Shown in pieces: positions 21,712 through 34,781 of a DNA stretch of 64,000 nucleotides. Each line of letters starts with the position of its first letter. Position 1 is the first letter of the stretch. The DNA is taken from positions 29,578 through 93,577 of the forward strand of contig JAIWZP010000084.1 of assembly GCA_025201375.1 (NCBI GenBank), written 5' to 3'. The DNA is from Gongronella butleri (taxonomy: Eukaryota; Mucoromycota; Mucoromycetes; Mucorales; Cunninghamellaceae). The position numbers were made by a program, and so were the translations under genes. The notes beneath the pieces were generated by a model, which searched no databases, was not told the DNA's origin, and saw only the letters and a list, made by a program, of their open reading frames with translations.

Positions 21712-24169
21712 TCAGTACGCACTGAGGGCTTCCACACTGTTGAGGGCATTGGTTTTTTGCATGGGATCGGAGGATGGTGTCGATGTGGTTGTTTTAGCAT
21801 GTGTTTGGGCGGCATTGGGGGCGACGGCCACCGATGCGGCGGGATTGGTGTCGCGACGGTCGCGTTTAGAGGAAGGAACGGAGAAATGACGACGTCGAGG
21901 CGAGGTAAGGCCAGCTGCAGCGGCATTGGAGGACGAGGCGGTCGGGCTTTTTGGCGACACGGCAAAAGTGGTGGGGGGTTGCTTGAGATGCGTGGGGAAG
22001 GGCGGAAGTGGTGGCGGTGCCGGGTGACGCGCCGAGGACGCGGTGGATTTGGGGCCCGAGAAGGAGAGCGGGCGGGGTTTGACGTCGGGGCGCTTGTTTG
22101 TGGACAATGACGCGGTCAGGGCAGAAAAGCGCTTGGCACTGGTGGAAACGGTGCGATCCGGAGATGCTGGAGGAGATCGTGCCGATTGGCGGCCTGTCGT
22201 GCTAATGCCCATCATCAGACGCGCAGTGCGGCTCTGAGGCAAGCGCTTTTGACGGTATTCCGGTGCATTTGACGCGTCATCCGACGAGACGGAGCCCAAA
22301 CGATACGAATTATTATCATTGTTGTTACTTTCGTCATTGGCGGATGGCGGCATCGTATTGGCGCGCATGTGGACCGGCGACTTTGACGCGTCAGGGGGCG
22401 CGTGCGGCATGTATGGCGGCAAAGGTGGCGATGCGGCGCGGGTCAATGGCGGGTGAGCGGATTTGATGGAGGGCAGGCGCACGGATTTTGCCTTGCGCAG
22501 CTTCTTGCCAGTGGGTGAAAGAAGAACAGGTGGCGATGGCGGGCGCTCGGGCATTTCCAGGATGATTTTCAGCATGGGCAACCGCGACCCCTGGCTGCGA
22601 TGCTCCGCAGACAGCGATTGGCGCTTTTGGCGCACACTCGCGATCTTTTCCTGGGCTGGAATTGCATTGCTCTTGTCCTGGTCCAAAATAAACGCCGGAA
22701 CGGGGAGTCGGCACTTTCGAGGCTTGGCTGACCGGCTGCGGCATGCAATCTGGCCATCCATTGAATGCTGTGCGCCCGCTGCAAACGTCACATGCATGTC
22801 GCCGTCCAATTCATCAATGGATTTCATCGCCTGCAGCGATTTGAGCGCGTCCAGCATCGATTCAGTGTCCACAACCGTGTCGCTCGTGTTGCTATTGTCC
22901 TCGCTCTCATTGATTGTCGTAAACAGCTGCTCGTGATGGTAGTCCACAATGAATGGATGCTAAATGACGCGTCAAACAACAAGAAAAGAAAGAGACAAAT
23001 GAGCACATTTGGCGTTTTTTTTTTCTTTTTTTGGCTCGTACCTTAAGAATATCGGCGGCCGAGGCACGACCACGTGGATCGGGGTTGAGGCATGCATCGA
23101 GCAGATTGACGAGGCGCGAGGGCAAGCCCTCTGGGTAAGCGGGTTTGCCATTGGCAAGGATGCGCTGCTTGATCTAAAATAAGAAAAAGAAAGAAAAAAC
23201 AGGTTGTTAATAAGAGAGCAACTGGAGCCTCTTTTTTTTTTCATCCAATTATGTGTGTACCTGATCATCATCCAACTTCTCGTCCTCATAAGGGGCGCGG
23301 CCCCCATTAATGATTTCTAAAATGACAATGCCGAGCGCCCAAATGTCAATTTTGCGATTGACCATTTTTCCTCGGACGAGCTCGGGAGCCCAGAACAAGA
23401 CGACGCCAGCTTCTTCCACGCTCGAGTCGGCTGCCGGCGTGATGGACACCACGCCAAAATCACCTAAAACCGATAAAACGGGCGTCAGCACGTTGATTTC
23501 ACACTCACATCCACAACCCCTTGTTTTGACCCCTTTTTGGGGAACCCTCCTTTTTTCGCTCTCTATCGCGCGCTCTCGCTTTTTCTTTGTTCTCAGCGTT
23601 CAAACTTTACCAATGACCACATTGTTGGAGTCCCTATCGAGAAAGACGTTGTCGCACTTGATGTCTCTGTGGATGTAGCCATGACGATGGATCTCCTCCA
23701 GGCCGGCTGCAATCTAAATCAGGGGAACATGTCAACGAGTATAAATAAAGAGCCATTTTCTTGCTTTTTTGACGCAACTTACCGAGGCAACAATGTAAGA
23801 AAGCTGGCCAATGGTAAGGTGGTGCTCGTAAACGTATTGCTGCAGGGAGCCGCCGGCACAGAGAGGCATAATTAGGTAGACAAATTCCTTGTACAGATGG
23901 ACCGAGTAGAGTTTGAGGATGTTAGCCTGGTTGCACTTTGTCATTGTGTAAATCTCATTCTCCACGAGCTCCTTGGGCATGACAAACATATCCGGGTGGT
24001 GGTGCTCCTCGACGAGATACTTTTTGATGGCGACGGCGCGGTGTGTTGTGCGCTCGTAGCACTGGTACACGCCTCCTTGCGCGCTAAACCAAGTCGGTTC
24101 TTGGTCCAGCCCGCCGTACAAGAGCGAGGGATCAGACGTATAGACGTTCACTCCATTGACTTGCTGCAT
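21712..24169 (-). CDS. Ste20/PAK-like serine/threonine protein kinase
   Basis: Exons 24169-23783, 23713-23611, 23463-23261, 23173-23042 and 22959-21712; 690 aa. The kinase domain occupies residues about 25-275. The nucleotide-loop region is SAQGGVYQC, the ATP-binding Lys is K49 in AVAIKKY, the catalytic loop is HRDIKCDN with Asp146, DFG is 165-167, and the APE motif is WAPELV. The HGYIHRDIKCDN wording and DIWALGIVILEI resemble Ste20-group kinases. The remaining 400 or so residues are a disordered Ser/Pro/basic tail with proline clusters (APPPLPPFPTHL, SPPLPPY) that could bind SH3 domains. The glycine loop lacks its first Gly, and the usual GTPYWMAPE is replaced by GVVLFWAPE, so the activation-loop Thr is missing. 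The start is provisional; an upstream exon could add to the short N-lobe. Confidence 0.85.
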
Positions 24170-25111
24170 GAGGAGTGAGGGGTGGAAATGGGGCGGCGAG
24201 AGAGGGCGGCGGGGTGGGTATAAAGGGGGAAAACAGGCAACAAAAGGAAGGGATGGAAGAAAGAGAGAGGAAAAAAAAAACAAGAAACGACGAAACGAGA
24301 GAGAGAGGAAAAAAAAAAAAAGGGCAAGCCGTTGAAAAAGGAGAAAGGTGAATTTGTGACTTGAGAGAGAGCGGCAGCGTGCCTCTTTTTTTTTTTTTTT
24401 TTTTTTCTAAAGCTGCCTTTTTTGGACGCCCACGCCAAACAACATAAATTATTGTTCGACATAAGGCCCTGATCGGACTCCGCCTTGTGGACGAACACAA
24501 GTGTTGCCATGGATGCGACCGTGGCCCAACAAAAAACAAAGACCCAAGAAAATACAAATAAAACCATGGCCACGTGTGACGCGCCATCCTTTTGTCATTT
24601 TTTTGTTTCATGTTGGCACTTTGCACATAACAGGATGCTTGCAAATTATCCTTGATCCGTGCTCTTTTGGAGCCATGAACTGCGCGTCCATGCGCAATGC
24701 GATGTACCGCCTCCAATTGGCCACATTTGTGGCTGTCCCTTTGTGAAAGGCTAATTCCTTGGCCGATCCCGCCCATTCCATTTTGTACGACCAAAGAAAA
24801 ACCTCCTTGATGTTGTTGGCCACGTCCATCACGTTGATAACGAAAAAAATAATAAAAAACAAAAAGAAAAAGAAGACGCATGACGTATTGCTGCGCTGGT
24901 CCCAAAGAGCGACGTTTCAATTGATGGGGGACATGCATCGCTGTTTTCCAAATTTTCAGGCACAATTGCTCAATCAAAGCAAAGCATGGCGAAGCATTGA
25001 AAAGCAGCCAATGCTTTGTGTAAACAGTATTTCCCTTTTCTTCCTTTTCTTTCTCTTTTTTGCCTCTTTTTCCTTCATTGCGCTCTTTTTCCACTTTTTT
25101 TTGTCTGCTCA
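24170..25111. other. Divergent intergenic region between kinase and Zn2Cys6 genes
   Basis: Holds the promoters of both genes. The kinase side (24230-24420) is purine-rich with gagaga and A-runs. The middle (24450-24900) has mixed composition with no recognisable product on either strand. The Zn2Cys6 side is pyrimidine-rich up to its ATG. Confidence 0.5.
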
Positions 25112-28100
25112 ATGGACTCTACAGTGCCAAACGACGCTTTTGACAAGTCGTTGTCCAATGATAAGAAGCGTCTCAGGATAACAAGAGCTTGGTAAGCATC
25201 GAGTGTTGCAGCCCGCAGCCCCAAAACTGACATTTTTGTATTTTGCAGCGACTTTTGCCGCCGTAAAAAGGTCAAGTGTTATTTTACCCCTGGCGAGGCA
25301 TGCACCAATTGTGTGTCTTATGGCGTCTCTTGCGAATTCAATCATGGGTAAGGCTCAAAATCGACATTGTCAGTGCTAAAAAGTGCGGTTATGCAATAGG
25401 ACCAAGAAACGTGGCCCGCCAAAGGGCTACATTGACGCCTTGGAAAAACGAATCCAGCAGATCGAGAACATTCTGACATCGCTTCCGGCCAATGTGACGA
25501 AAAGCGAGCACGACGACTACCACGAGGCTGGCACTGTGGTGTCTGCCACGTCATCCAGTGATCTGACCGAGCATGGCGTGCACAAAAAAACGGCCGGAGG
25601 CAAGTCCGACAGCGTGCAATACCTTGGCGACTTGTCCAGCTTCCAATTCTTCTCGCACAAGATCAAACTCGACGGCTCTGAGCGCATGTGGCATGGCCAG
25701 CGACTACGTCGCTTTGGCAAGCAGATGGTTCTCATCGATGAAGAGAATTTTGCGTCACAAGCCTTTTCGGGCATCCAGCCGCCCACGAGTAGGGGTGTCT
25801 CACAGCCTGTGCTCACAATCCCCAAGATCAAAACACTGTTTCCGCGAAAGGACATTCACAATTGGATCTACTCTGTCTCGGGCGTCGATAACCAAACTAG
25901 CGACCGCCTGCTTAAGATGTAAGTCGCGCTTGTTCCCTCTTTGCGCGCGCGGAAAATGAGAACAGGAGCTCATACGCATTTTTTCCCTCTTTTTTTTCCC
26001 CTTTTTTTCCTTGTTTTTCTTCTTAGCTACTTTGCTAACGTACACCCGGTGCTCCCTGTCGTCAACAAAAAGGCATTTTTGAAGCAATACCGTGATCAAT
26101 GCGAATCGTATCCCAATCCTGATCTGCTCAATGCCATGTTTGGCGCGGCGGCACGCTTTGTCGAGTGCGATACGCAATACAGGGATCATAATCGCTTTCA
26201 GCCGCCAGATATGGTGTGGGACGTGCCCCAAGGCTGGTCAGACCACTTTTTCGAACAATCACAAACCTTTATCACCGAGTCGTCGTCGGTCGCCACCCTG
26301 TCCAAGGTCCAGGCCATCATCCTCATCCACAACCACAGCCGCAATCTGGACTCCAAGTCATCGGCCTGCTGGCTGCTGGGTGGACTGGCCGTGCGCTTGG
26401 TAAGAATGGGAGAAATGGGGGGATGGTACAAAAAGTACAAAAAGTGGCTCATTACTTTTTTTTTATTTTTAGGCGCAAGGCCTGGGCTTATACCGCGATT
26501 GCTCCGAGTGGGACATCCCAGACGAGGAGCGCGAGACGCGTAAACGTGTGTGGTGGGCGCTGTACGTGACGGATCGGTTCCATTCGGCGACATTGGGCCG
26601 ACCGATCAGCATCCGCGATGAAGACAATGACGTGCCTCTTCCCAATGCATCTGCCTTGTGGAAGGAGGTGATGGATGAGCCGGACGATGACGACATGCAG
26701 ATCGACAACGACACGGCCACGCGTTTCCCGTCCGCCACCTTTAAACCCGAACATGCCGGTGAATCTGTCCCCGTCTACCAACTCTTCATCCAGCTCATCA
26801 AGCTCTCAGAGATTCTCGGACACATCCTGCAGGGCCTGTACACGCCAAAGGCTCAAAGACTCAGTCACGAGCAAGGCAGTGACGCCATTGTCGCACATTT
26901 GGATCACGAACTCACCGAATGGCGCTTTGGCTTTCCAAAGGCTCTGCAGAGCGCGAACTTTGCCGACTTTGACGAGAATACTGGCTACTTGTCACCGGTC
27001 ATTGGTAAAAAAAAAAAAAAAAAAGAATTGCAACAAGTACTTCTTTATTTACCCTGCTTTTATTAGCCATCACATTGATCTGCTATTATGGCCTCTTGGT
27101 GCTGCTTCACCGTCCATTCATCGAGCATGCAGGGAGCCAAAAGGGCAAAGCACGCCCATCGTACTCGTCGTTCCGCATTGGCAGCAGTGCGGCGACACGC
27201 GGCATCCAATTTGCAAGCCGGCTTGAACCGCGCGACTTTCTCATGTTTCCCTATGCATTCAGCCTGTATCCTGTGTTACAATGCTGCTTGATCCAGATGT
27301 ACAATGCCAAGAGTTCAGAAGTGCGCATCTCGGAGCCGGCTAAGATTGACCTGGGCAGGGGCCTCGCCTTGATCAATCGCCTCAAAAAGATGTCGTTCAA
27401 CGCTGACAAGTTGCAGAATCTACTCGAGACCCTCATGGAGAACAACGACATTGCACTGCCGTCACCTGAGGATATGTTTGCATACGACTCGGCAGCCGCT
27501 AATGCGCAAATTGCACCCACACCACGCCTCGCCTCGGCACGCGCCTCCAATCCTGCGTCGTCAGCCAATCCCGTGGCGTCGCCCATCCCATCGCGTCTTT
27601 CGGACGTTGGACGCGGTGCAGCTCTACCGACATCCATGCCCCAGCAACAACAACCCATTATTGCATCCGAACTCATGTCCAATTCGTTTGACCCCGCGTC
27701 CATGCTGCCCGAGACCGTCGCACAAACCAGCCAACCGCATGCCCACAGCAGCATAGCAGTGCCCCTCCTCTTCCAGCAATCGTACGAAATGACGACCTTC
27801 AACGAGATCAAGAGTAAGTCATTTTTGGGCCAAAAAAAAAAAAAAAAGGCGCGCAATGCTAATTTTTTTTCGTTTTTTTTTTTTTTTTTTTTTAGCTTCC
27901 CCAGCAACGACAACATCGTCGCCATCGTCGATGACAGAAGCATTCACGCTCAAGCAATTTGGATTTGAGACAGTACCCACGAGCGAGCCATTGTTCCAAA
28001 TGAATTTCAGCCCTCAGGACTTTTTGGCCTATTCCAACTTTGTCACGTCGACCATGCCACCGATGGACGACGGTGCGGCACTCCAGCAACCGCAACCACA

Positions 28101-28476
28101 CATGCCTGTCACTGAATTAGGGTCTGCATCGTCGGCAAGCTCGTCGAATTTGCCAACACCCACGACAAGCCATGTCGGTGGTGTTGGTATTGCCACCCCT
28201 GGCTATGTGGCGCCCAACCCCGATGCCCACGCCATGTTATACCAGCAGATGGCATTTGACCCGCCCGTCATCACATCGTCACCTGCCATCGCATCCTCCT
28301 CCTCCACCTCCGTGCCTCCGCCATCATCTATCCCTCCACACGCCTCCATAGATGCCACCAATATGCTCTTCCGCAACAAGCCCAACAATCCATTTGCCTC
28401 TGTGCCAACCTCCATGGATTGGTCAGAGTGGAACGAGTGGAATCAGCGCAACAATCAAGGCATTTCCTTCAAATAA
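25112..28476 (+). CDS. Zn2Cys6 fungal transcription factor
   Basis: Nuclear DNA-binding regulator. Exons 25112-25191, 25249-25347, 25400-25918, 26027-26399, 26473-27004, 27067-27813 and 27896-28476; 976 aa. The binuclear zinc cluster has Cys27, Cys30, Cys37, Cys45, Cys48 and Cys55 (CDFCRRKKVKC then CTNCVSYGVSC). A linker and dimerisation helix follow (GYIDALEKRIQQIENIL). The middle is the fungal-specific transcription factor domain: YFANVHPVLPVVNKK, later GLGLYRDCSEW, RVWWALYVTDRF and GRPISI. The last 300 residues are Ser/Pro/Gln-rich, likely the activation region, ending WSEWNEWNQRNNQGISFK. The target genes cannot be told; no metabolic cluster adjoins it. Divergent from the kinase gene. Confidence 0.95.
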
Positions 28477-31400
28477 TGCTTTCGTCGCCTGCATCCCGAG
28501 CGGTCTACGTATTGTATTTTTTTTCTATTATTTTCTTTGTGTCATCAATTAAATTAATCTGTTTGTACAGTACACGACCATATCAAATATCTTTATCATA
28601 AGCATATCTTGTTCTACCGGTAGTTCAAAAAAATCAGTTACAGTGACAAGCGCATGAGGAGAAGAATCACAAAGCACAATTTTCATCCGTGCGTTTTGGA
28701 TTTTTGCACACAAATTACAGTATGACATGATACTGTACGTAAGCGGTTGATCTGTCCATGTTGTTTCGACGTCAGCCAGTGGAGAAAAACTGACGCGTGC
28801 TACTGTATCATCGTTTCTCGTTTCATGCCTGGGGCAGCATCGCACTACACTGCATAAAAACGTATAGTATACTGTATGATACATTTACAGTACCTTATAA
28901 AAACCAATAATAGCGTGTTTTGCAGACTTTGGCGGCCTTTGTGCCTCAAGAATTTTTTTTACAGCCGAGCTGCCTGAAGAATATGGGGAGTAGCTTAGAG
29001 CAAAAATAAAGGAAAAGATAGGGACGTTGCAAGGAACGAGAATGAAGTAAGTCTTTTTATTGAAATAAAAATGATCTCGATATTTATAAAAAAATTGAAA
29101 GTGCCTAGACGGATAGGCTGGATGCAGAGACGCGTAAAATAAAGCTGCCGCGGCGTCTGGATAAGGAAACAGGGGCGTGAGATTCCTGTACAACAAAGCC
29201 GCGTGGATCTCAAAGAGAGTTATTGCCCTGCCCTGTGGATGTCAATGGCTAAGATTCATTTACATGCGATGATTCGCATGGTGAGGAAACGCGAAAAGGA
29301 GCATGGTTTGCGATGGGGCCACAAGCATGTGGACCTGGACTTGATCATTGGCGCGAATGCGCCATTTTGTCGCAAACCTTTCTTTTTTTTTTTTTATTTC
29401 CTTTTCGCCATGACATTGGTCATAGATTGACCAATGCAGGCCATGAGTCCCACGGGGTGTTTACTTAAGCATCTTAAACGATGGGAATGTGCGTACAGAG
29501 ACCGAGATTGCGGAAGATGCGCATTCTTCCAACAAAACGCATGAAGAAGCAGTAAAGCGTGATGACCAGCCGACAGCGGGCTTTTGTGACGAGCAAAGCG
29601 GGACCATTACCCGATTGGGTAATGCCCGCATAGAGGAGCGGCATGAGAAAGATCAATTGCGGCGACAAGTCAGCATTTTTCATTCTTTGATCACTGCTTG
29701 CACACGCATTGACGCGTTAAGCGCGTTTAAGACGCGCTTGCGCTTTCTTTCATTGACAGACCAAGCGTCTGTTAGGCTTTTCTTATTAAATCAAGCTCTG
29801 TAAAGCAGGCAAATACAACACTGCCCGCCGATGAAATTCGCGTAACGGCACGAACTGCTGCTCAGTGCTTGCGACGAGCCCGCCCGATTTTTTTTGAGCT
29901 TGCAAATTCCAAAAACCTTTCATTTACCCTATTTTGCATTCATCTCGCCAGCTTCTTGGTCAAACCCACTCAAAAACAGCTGCATCGCGTTCAGCGCAAA
30001 ATTTGCAACAAAAAAGCTTACGTACTGTAAAACACCGAAGTGCTACGACCACTTTTTAAAAATTCAGGGGTCACTCAGGGGTCACACTTTTCAATCTCAG
30101 AAAACACCAAATTTGGTAAATTTCAAACTCCGAGTGATCAATGCATCCCAAACAGGTAGCTCCGACAATTTGCTATTGGCATACAAAATGACAGGTCGCC
30201 CCAACTCAAGAAAAAAGTCTAAAGAGTGACGCATGAACGGCGATCGACTGAGAAAAGTGTCTACTTTGGGCAAGATTTTTTTGCAAAAATTTAAGGTTTA
30301 ACACTTCCGAATTTAGGTGCGTAAATTGCATGGAATTTTTTTTACTGTATTTTTTTGCAGGTTTTTATTTGTACGCTGTGGGCTGCAAGCTGCTGGTGAA
30401 ATGACCGATGCAAAAAGTTAAAACCCAAGCTAGCGCCCTGCAATTCATTCCATTAGATGCTTTGCCCCTCTGTTTTTTTATTAAATCTGAAATAAAAATC
30501 GGGGGTTGACTAGACAGTTGTCGAACAAATCGCCATTGAATTTTTTGTTAAAAAGTGTATTTCCTCGGCTAGTTTTGATCAGATCGCCGTGAAACTTGTT
30601 TCATTCGGTGGAGATTCAGCAGCAGCATTTGACACGTTAAAAGCATCGTTGGTTATTTTTCCATTTGTCGAGAAAAGCAAGTTTGAAAATTGATCCAATG
30701 TTTGATCGACTTTTGCAAGCGGGCAAATTTCATCAATAGGGCAAGCAAACAATCAGCAGGAAATGACACTCGAGTGCGTTTCTTTCGATCGGTGCCGTTT
30801 CACCGCGATCCACAAAATATTTTGAGAGACTCGTGCCGGATTTGTGGAAATGTCAGAATTTTGGATTCATCTGCACAATGACTCGGTCGACTCCTGGTTT
30901 GAACGGTTTTTCAAAAGAGTCGCGTCGGTAAAACATTAAATGTGTAGATTTTGGGCCACCCAACCATGGTGATTTGTGGCATTTAATTTTGCATTTGTAA
31001 AAAAGTCGAGATTTCGAATTCATCTGCAAAACGATCCAGTCAATCTTGGGGTTTCATGTTGTGTTGTTGAATAAGGCGCGGCGAAATAGTCAAGCAAAGG
31101 GCAAAGGTTGGGAGGCAATCGATTCATGATTTGTGTTGGTCATCCATGGATTTGTGCCAATTCTTGAAAACGCCGCATGCCATGAAAAGCGCCCGATCAA
31201 CATCTGGTTTTTTAATTTTTTTCTCAGAGAAGAGACGCTGAAAAAGCCAAGTGGCAAAGTTTGGCGATGATCGAATCATGATTTTACCGCGAAATGAATT
31301 TTACAAAAACGCGCTACAGCCAAATTTTCAGCAATGCCGTGCTTCCCGACAAACCACATGATTGACCTTTAGATTTTTATTTTTTTCTGAGAAGAGAGGA

Positions 31401-32614
31401 GCAACATCCACTACATGTAAAAGTTTCGTGGAGCTGCGGTAAGTCCTTGATGACGAAATCTTTTTTTAAATTTAAAAAAAAACAAGGTGGTCTGGCCAAA
31501 ATGCATCTGGAGGGTTCCCCGCTTTGAGAGACTCAGGTCTCTCAAATCCGTTTGGCAACCTACACATTGGACATCTGAGAGTCATATAATTAGGTGCATT
31601 TACCTCTTCTTTCTAAGCAAATCTGCAATAAAAATTGGGGGTCGATCAAGCTTTTTTCGAGGAATGGGCAATCAAAGCCAAATTTTAGAAAATGGAATTT
31701 CTGCATCATTTTTGGTCGCACGCCGGTGAAACTGGGTTCATCCGACAGAGAATCGAATTCTGCATTTATTGTCCAGCAGCACACCATCCTTTGTCTTGTC
31801 CATTGCCGAGAAAAACGAAGCTGAAATGCTTGATTGGGCATTGCAAGCGTACAAATGTTGCGCATCGACGTTGCCCGGCAGGGATAAAATGACCCCCTTG
31901 TGGGTGTCTTTCCGCTTGTAAGATTTAAGCCTGGTCGAATAGCAGCTTGGCGCGCTAGAGACAAACTTGTGAATTTATAGAGCATTGTCAATTTTCTTGC
32001 CAACGGTCAGATCAACCCCCGGTTTTTACTATTGTTCTGAAAAGAGAGAGACCAAAATGCTCATAGGCTTGCGAGATTTCTTGAAAAATCGGCCCGAAAT
32101 AGATGAATTTCTCCACAATGGCATGGCGACCACTGATTTTTATTACTGTAATAATATGATGCAATACTGTATCATAAAAATAATGCAGCACGTATTTGAA
32201 AAGTGCAAGCGCGCGGGTCAAATTACGGCACTATACAAATTCTATACACGTTTTTTGACGTTTTTTTTTTTTTTTAGGTTTTTATAGTATGCCGCCATGA
32301 TTATGTTCTCACCTACAGGCCCCTGTATGACGCTGAATCACATCTAGCTCGTGCTCATGAGCAGGCTTTTGTATCTATGCTCTAACAGGAGGATGCTCTT
32401 GCTGTGCAACGTGGAGCCGGCAGGGATGGCGAAAAAAATACAGAGACAAAAAGGCAGGAAAAGGGTCAAGGGCCAACGACACAGTGCTCAGTGATCAGGG
32501 CGGAGTTTCATACGCGTGCAGGTTATTTTTTTTGGTGGAAAGTACAAGCTCTTTTTCGTCACTCTTTCCCGCTTTTTTTTTTTTTCCTTTACTTTCTTCT
32601 TTTCTCGTCTGTTC
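28477..32614. other. Repeat-dominated spacer of about 4.1 kb
   Basis: No intact gene. 28560-28930 is rich in ACTGTA/TACAGT and GATAC motifs. 28985-29800 is an unrelated segment with open frames of unknown nature. About 29810-32100 is the long repeat B copy. 32150-32614 leads into the UVRAG-like gene and holds T-runs. Confidence 0.6.
29820..32100 (+). repeat. Interspersed repeat B, long copy (B-30)
   Basis: About 2.3 kb collinear with 55262-57530. Anchors in order: tcaggggtcac (30064), ctccgagtgatcaatgcatc (30129), ccattagatgctttgcccc (30449), gacacgttaaaagca (30629), cgcgctacagcca (31308), ctgagaagagaggagc (31387), catctggagggt (31502), tttggcaacctacacattgg (31550) and tgagagtcatat. No long open frame. 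Internally it repeats: a block starting near 30480 (aaaaatcgggggttga) recurs near 31628 (aaaaattgggggtcga), and a motif like cggtttttatttttttctga recurs several times. A match to the left flank of the 55-kb copy at 28938-28980 suggests the element was split by an insertion. Confidence 0.85.
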
Positions 32615-34750
32615 ATGCATGTTGGCAAACAGGTATGACTTTTTTTTTTTCTCTTGTGTCTCTGCTAGAACCTTCCGCTGTGCGCGTCTGGCTAACGTTT
32701 TCTTGTTTTTTTATGTCGAATTCACCTCTTTTTCTCGTCTTTTATTGCTCTTTTTAGCTACGTCTTCGACATATCAAGGCAGTCGTGGGTCGGAACCTTG
32801 GTTTCACCGGTTCTGTGGAGGCGGATGGTAGTGATGGCGGTGTGAGTGGCGATGAGGGCGCTATTGAGAGTGTGACGCCGCTTTCTGGGCAGTCGAGCCC
32901 ATGTTTGTCTGCTGGCGGGGGCACACCCAAAGCGTCGTTATCAGTGACGCCGACGTTGACAACAGTGGATGGGTCGCCGCCTGTGCATCGTGCGCTGTTG
33001 TCGCCTGCGGACGATGGGGGCGATGGATCGACCATGATGAAGCGATCGGAGAGCACATCCTCTCTGCACTCGATTGGCGACTCGTCAATGACCAAGAGCG
33101 CGTATACGTCGAGGCAACACAAACACCATCAGCAGCACCACGATCACCTTGATCACAAAAAAGAGCTCATGGAACGCGCGGCGCACGATTGCAAGACAAA
33201 AAGCCTGCTGGATACCTATTTTTCACTTGCCGTGCTTCCACATGCCGATGCCCCCTTTTTCGTCAGCAACATCATCCCAAATACCACGAACCCACGCTTT
33301 CCCACAGACACCGCATGTGCACACAATTGGTATGACGGTGTCCAAACTTGCCTTGTCGTCAAACTATATGCGCGACACGCGGCTCCGGCCGCGCCGCAAC
33401 CCTCGCAATCCCTCCCCTTTTGCCTGCTTATCCAATGGTCCATTGACATGAACGAATTGATCTTTATCGGCAAATCGGTACGCAAAACCTCTTTCCCCAG
33501 AAAGCCAAAAAAAAAAAAAAAAAAGCAAAAATAGCTTTTTTTGGCCCCACGCCCTGGATACTTACCTGTTTTTTTATTTTTTTATTATTTTTTTATTTTT
33601 TTTGCTTCTTCTAGCTGGATGACGTGTTTAGCTGGCCGGCCAATACCCTCGCTTTTGAATTGGATCATGGATTCTATACCTCACCGGACATTGCCGCATC
33701 CATCCTTGGCGCCGACCATGCGCTGCGGAATCGACATGTTTCGCACGCACTCGACGCTATCCCGTCACCGAGGGTAAAGGCAGAACGAGCGCCATTTTAC
33801 GATGTTTTCCCCGCTTAATGTTCTGTTTTTTTTTTTGACTGTTAGACGAAGCGCTCATACACGTACCACCACGTCATGCGGTTGAACACACTCAAAGATT
33901 GCGTTTTTGACGCGCAGCGCTCCGCAGATGAAGTGCAAAAGAGCATCAATGATATCCTCGAGGCCAATGCCTCCAAGATGCGTCTCGCTCGCGAGTGTTC
34001 GCAAATTGACGCGCGCCAGCGAGCCTTGGATGACTTGATCCAGGCAAAGCAACATGAAATTGACAATGGTAAAATAGAAGAAAAAAACAATGGTCTCTTG
34101 CTTATTTTTTTTTTTTTTTTGCTTTTTAGGCCAGCACAAGTTGTTTCAACTCCGGCAGCGATTGGCGGATCGACGCGACGCGTTGGCGCAGAGCCGTGCG
34201 CGATTCCAGCAAGAGCAATTGGACTTGGAAAGCAACGAGGCCCAATTGGACAAGAATATCCGAATGCACTACGACACTCAGGTGCAATTGACGCAACGCC
34301 GCAAGGAGCTGATTGCCGATCTCTTTTCCATATACCCAATCGAACAGGTAAGACCATGAAAAAGGTGGAGAGAGAGAAAGAGAAAAAAAATAAAGGAGGC
34401 AGGGAGGGGGCAATTGCGTGCATTTTGTATGGCTTATAGCGAGACATATTTAGTCTTTTGATGATTTTCAACAGTTTCGCATTCGTGGCCTGTACCTGCC
34501 CAATTCGGTGTACACTGGCTGTGACGAGGACGTCGTGGCCACGGCGCTCGGTTTCACCGCGCACCTCGTTGCCATGCTTGCCTTTTATCTTGCGATCCCG
34601 CTGCGCTACCCAATCCATCCCATGGGCTCACGCGCCTCTGTCCACGATCCGGTATCCATGATCCATGGCTCGCGCACGTAAGCCCCCAGTCAATTGAGAC
34701 AAGGATGACCAAAAAAAAAATATTGGGACGATTGACGCGCTATTTCTTGG

Positions 34751-34781
<31 letters not shown>

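Noticed and set aside
24132..25112. 326-codon minus-strand frame upstream of the kinase
   Set aside because: It begins at a non-ATG codon, is full of Lys/Phe homopolymer runs and lies in the divergent promoter. An N-terminal kinase extension from here is not supported by a conserved sequence.
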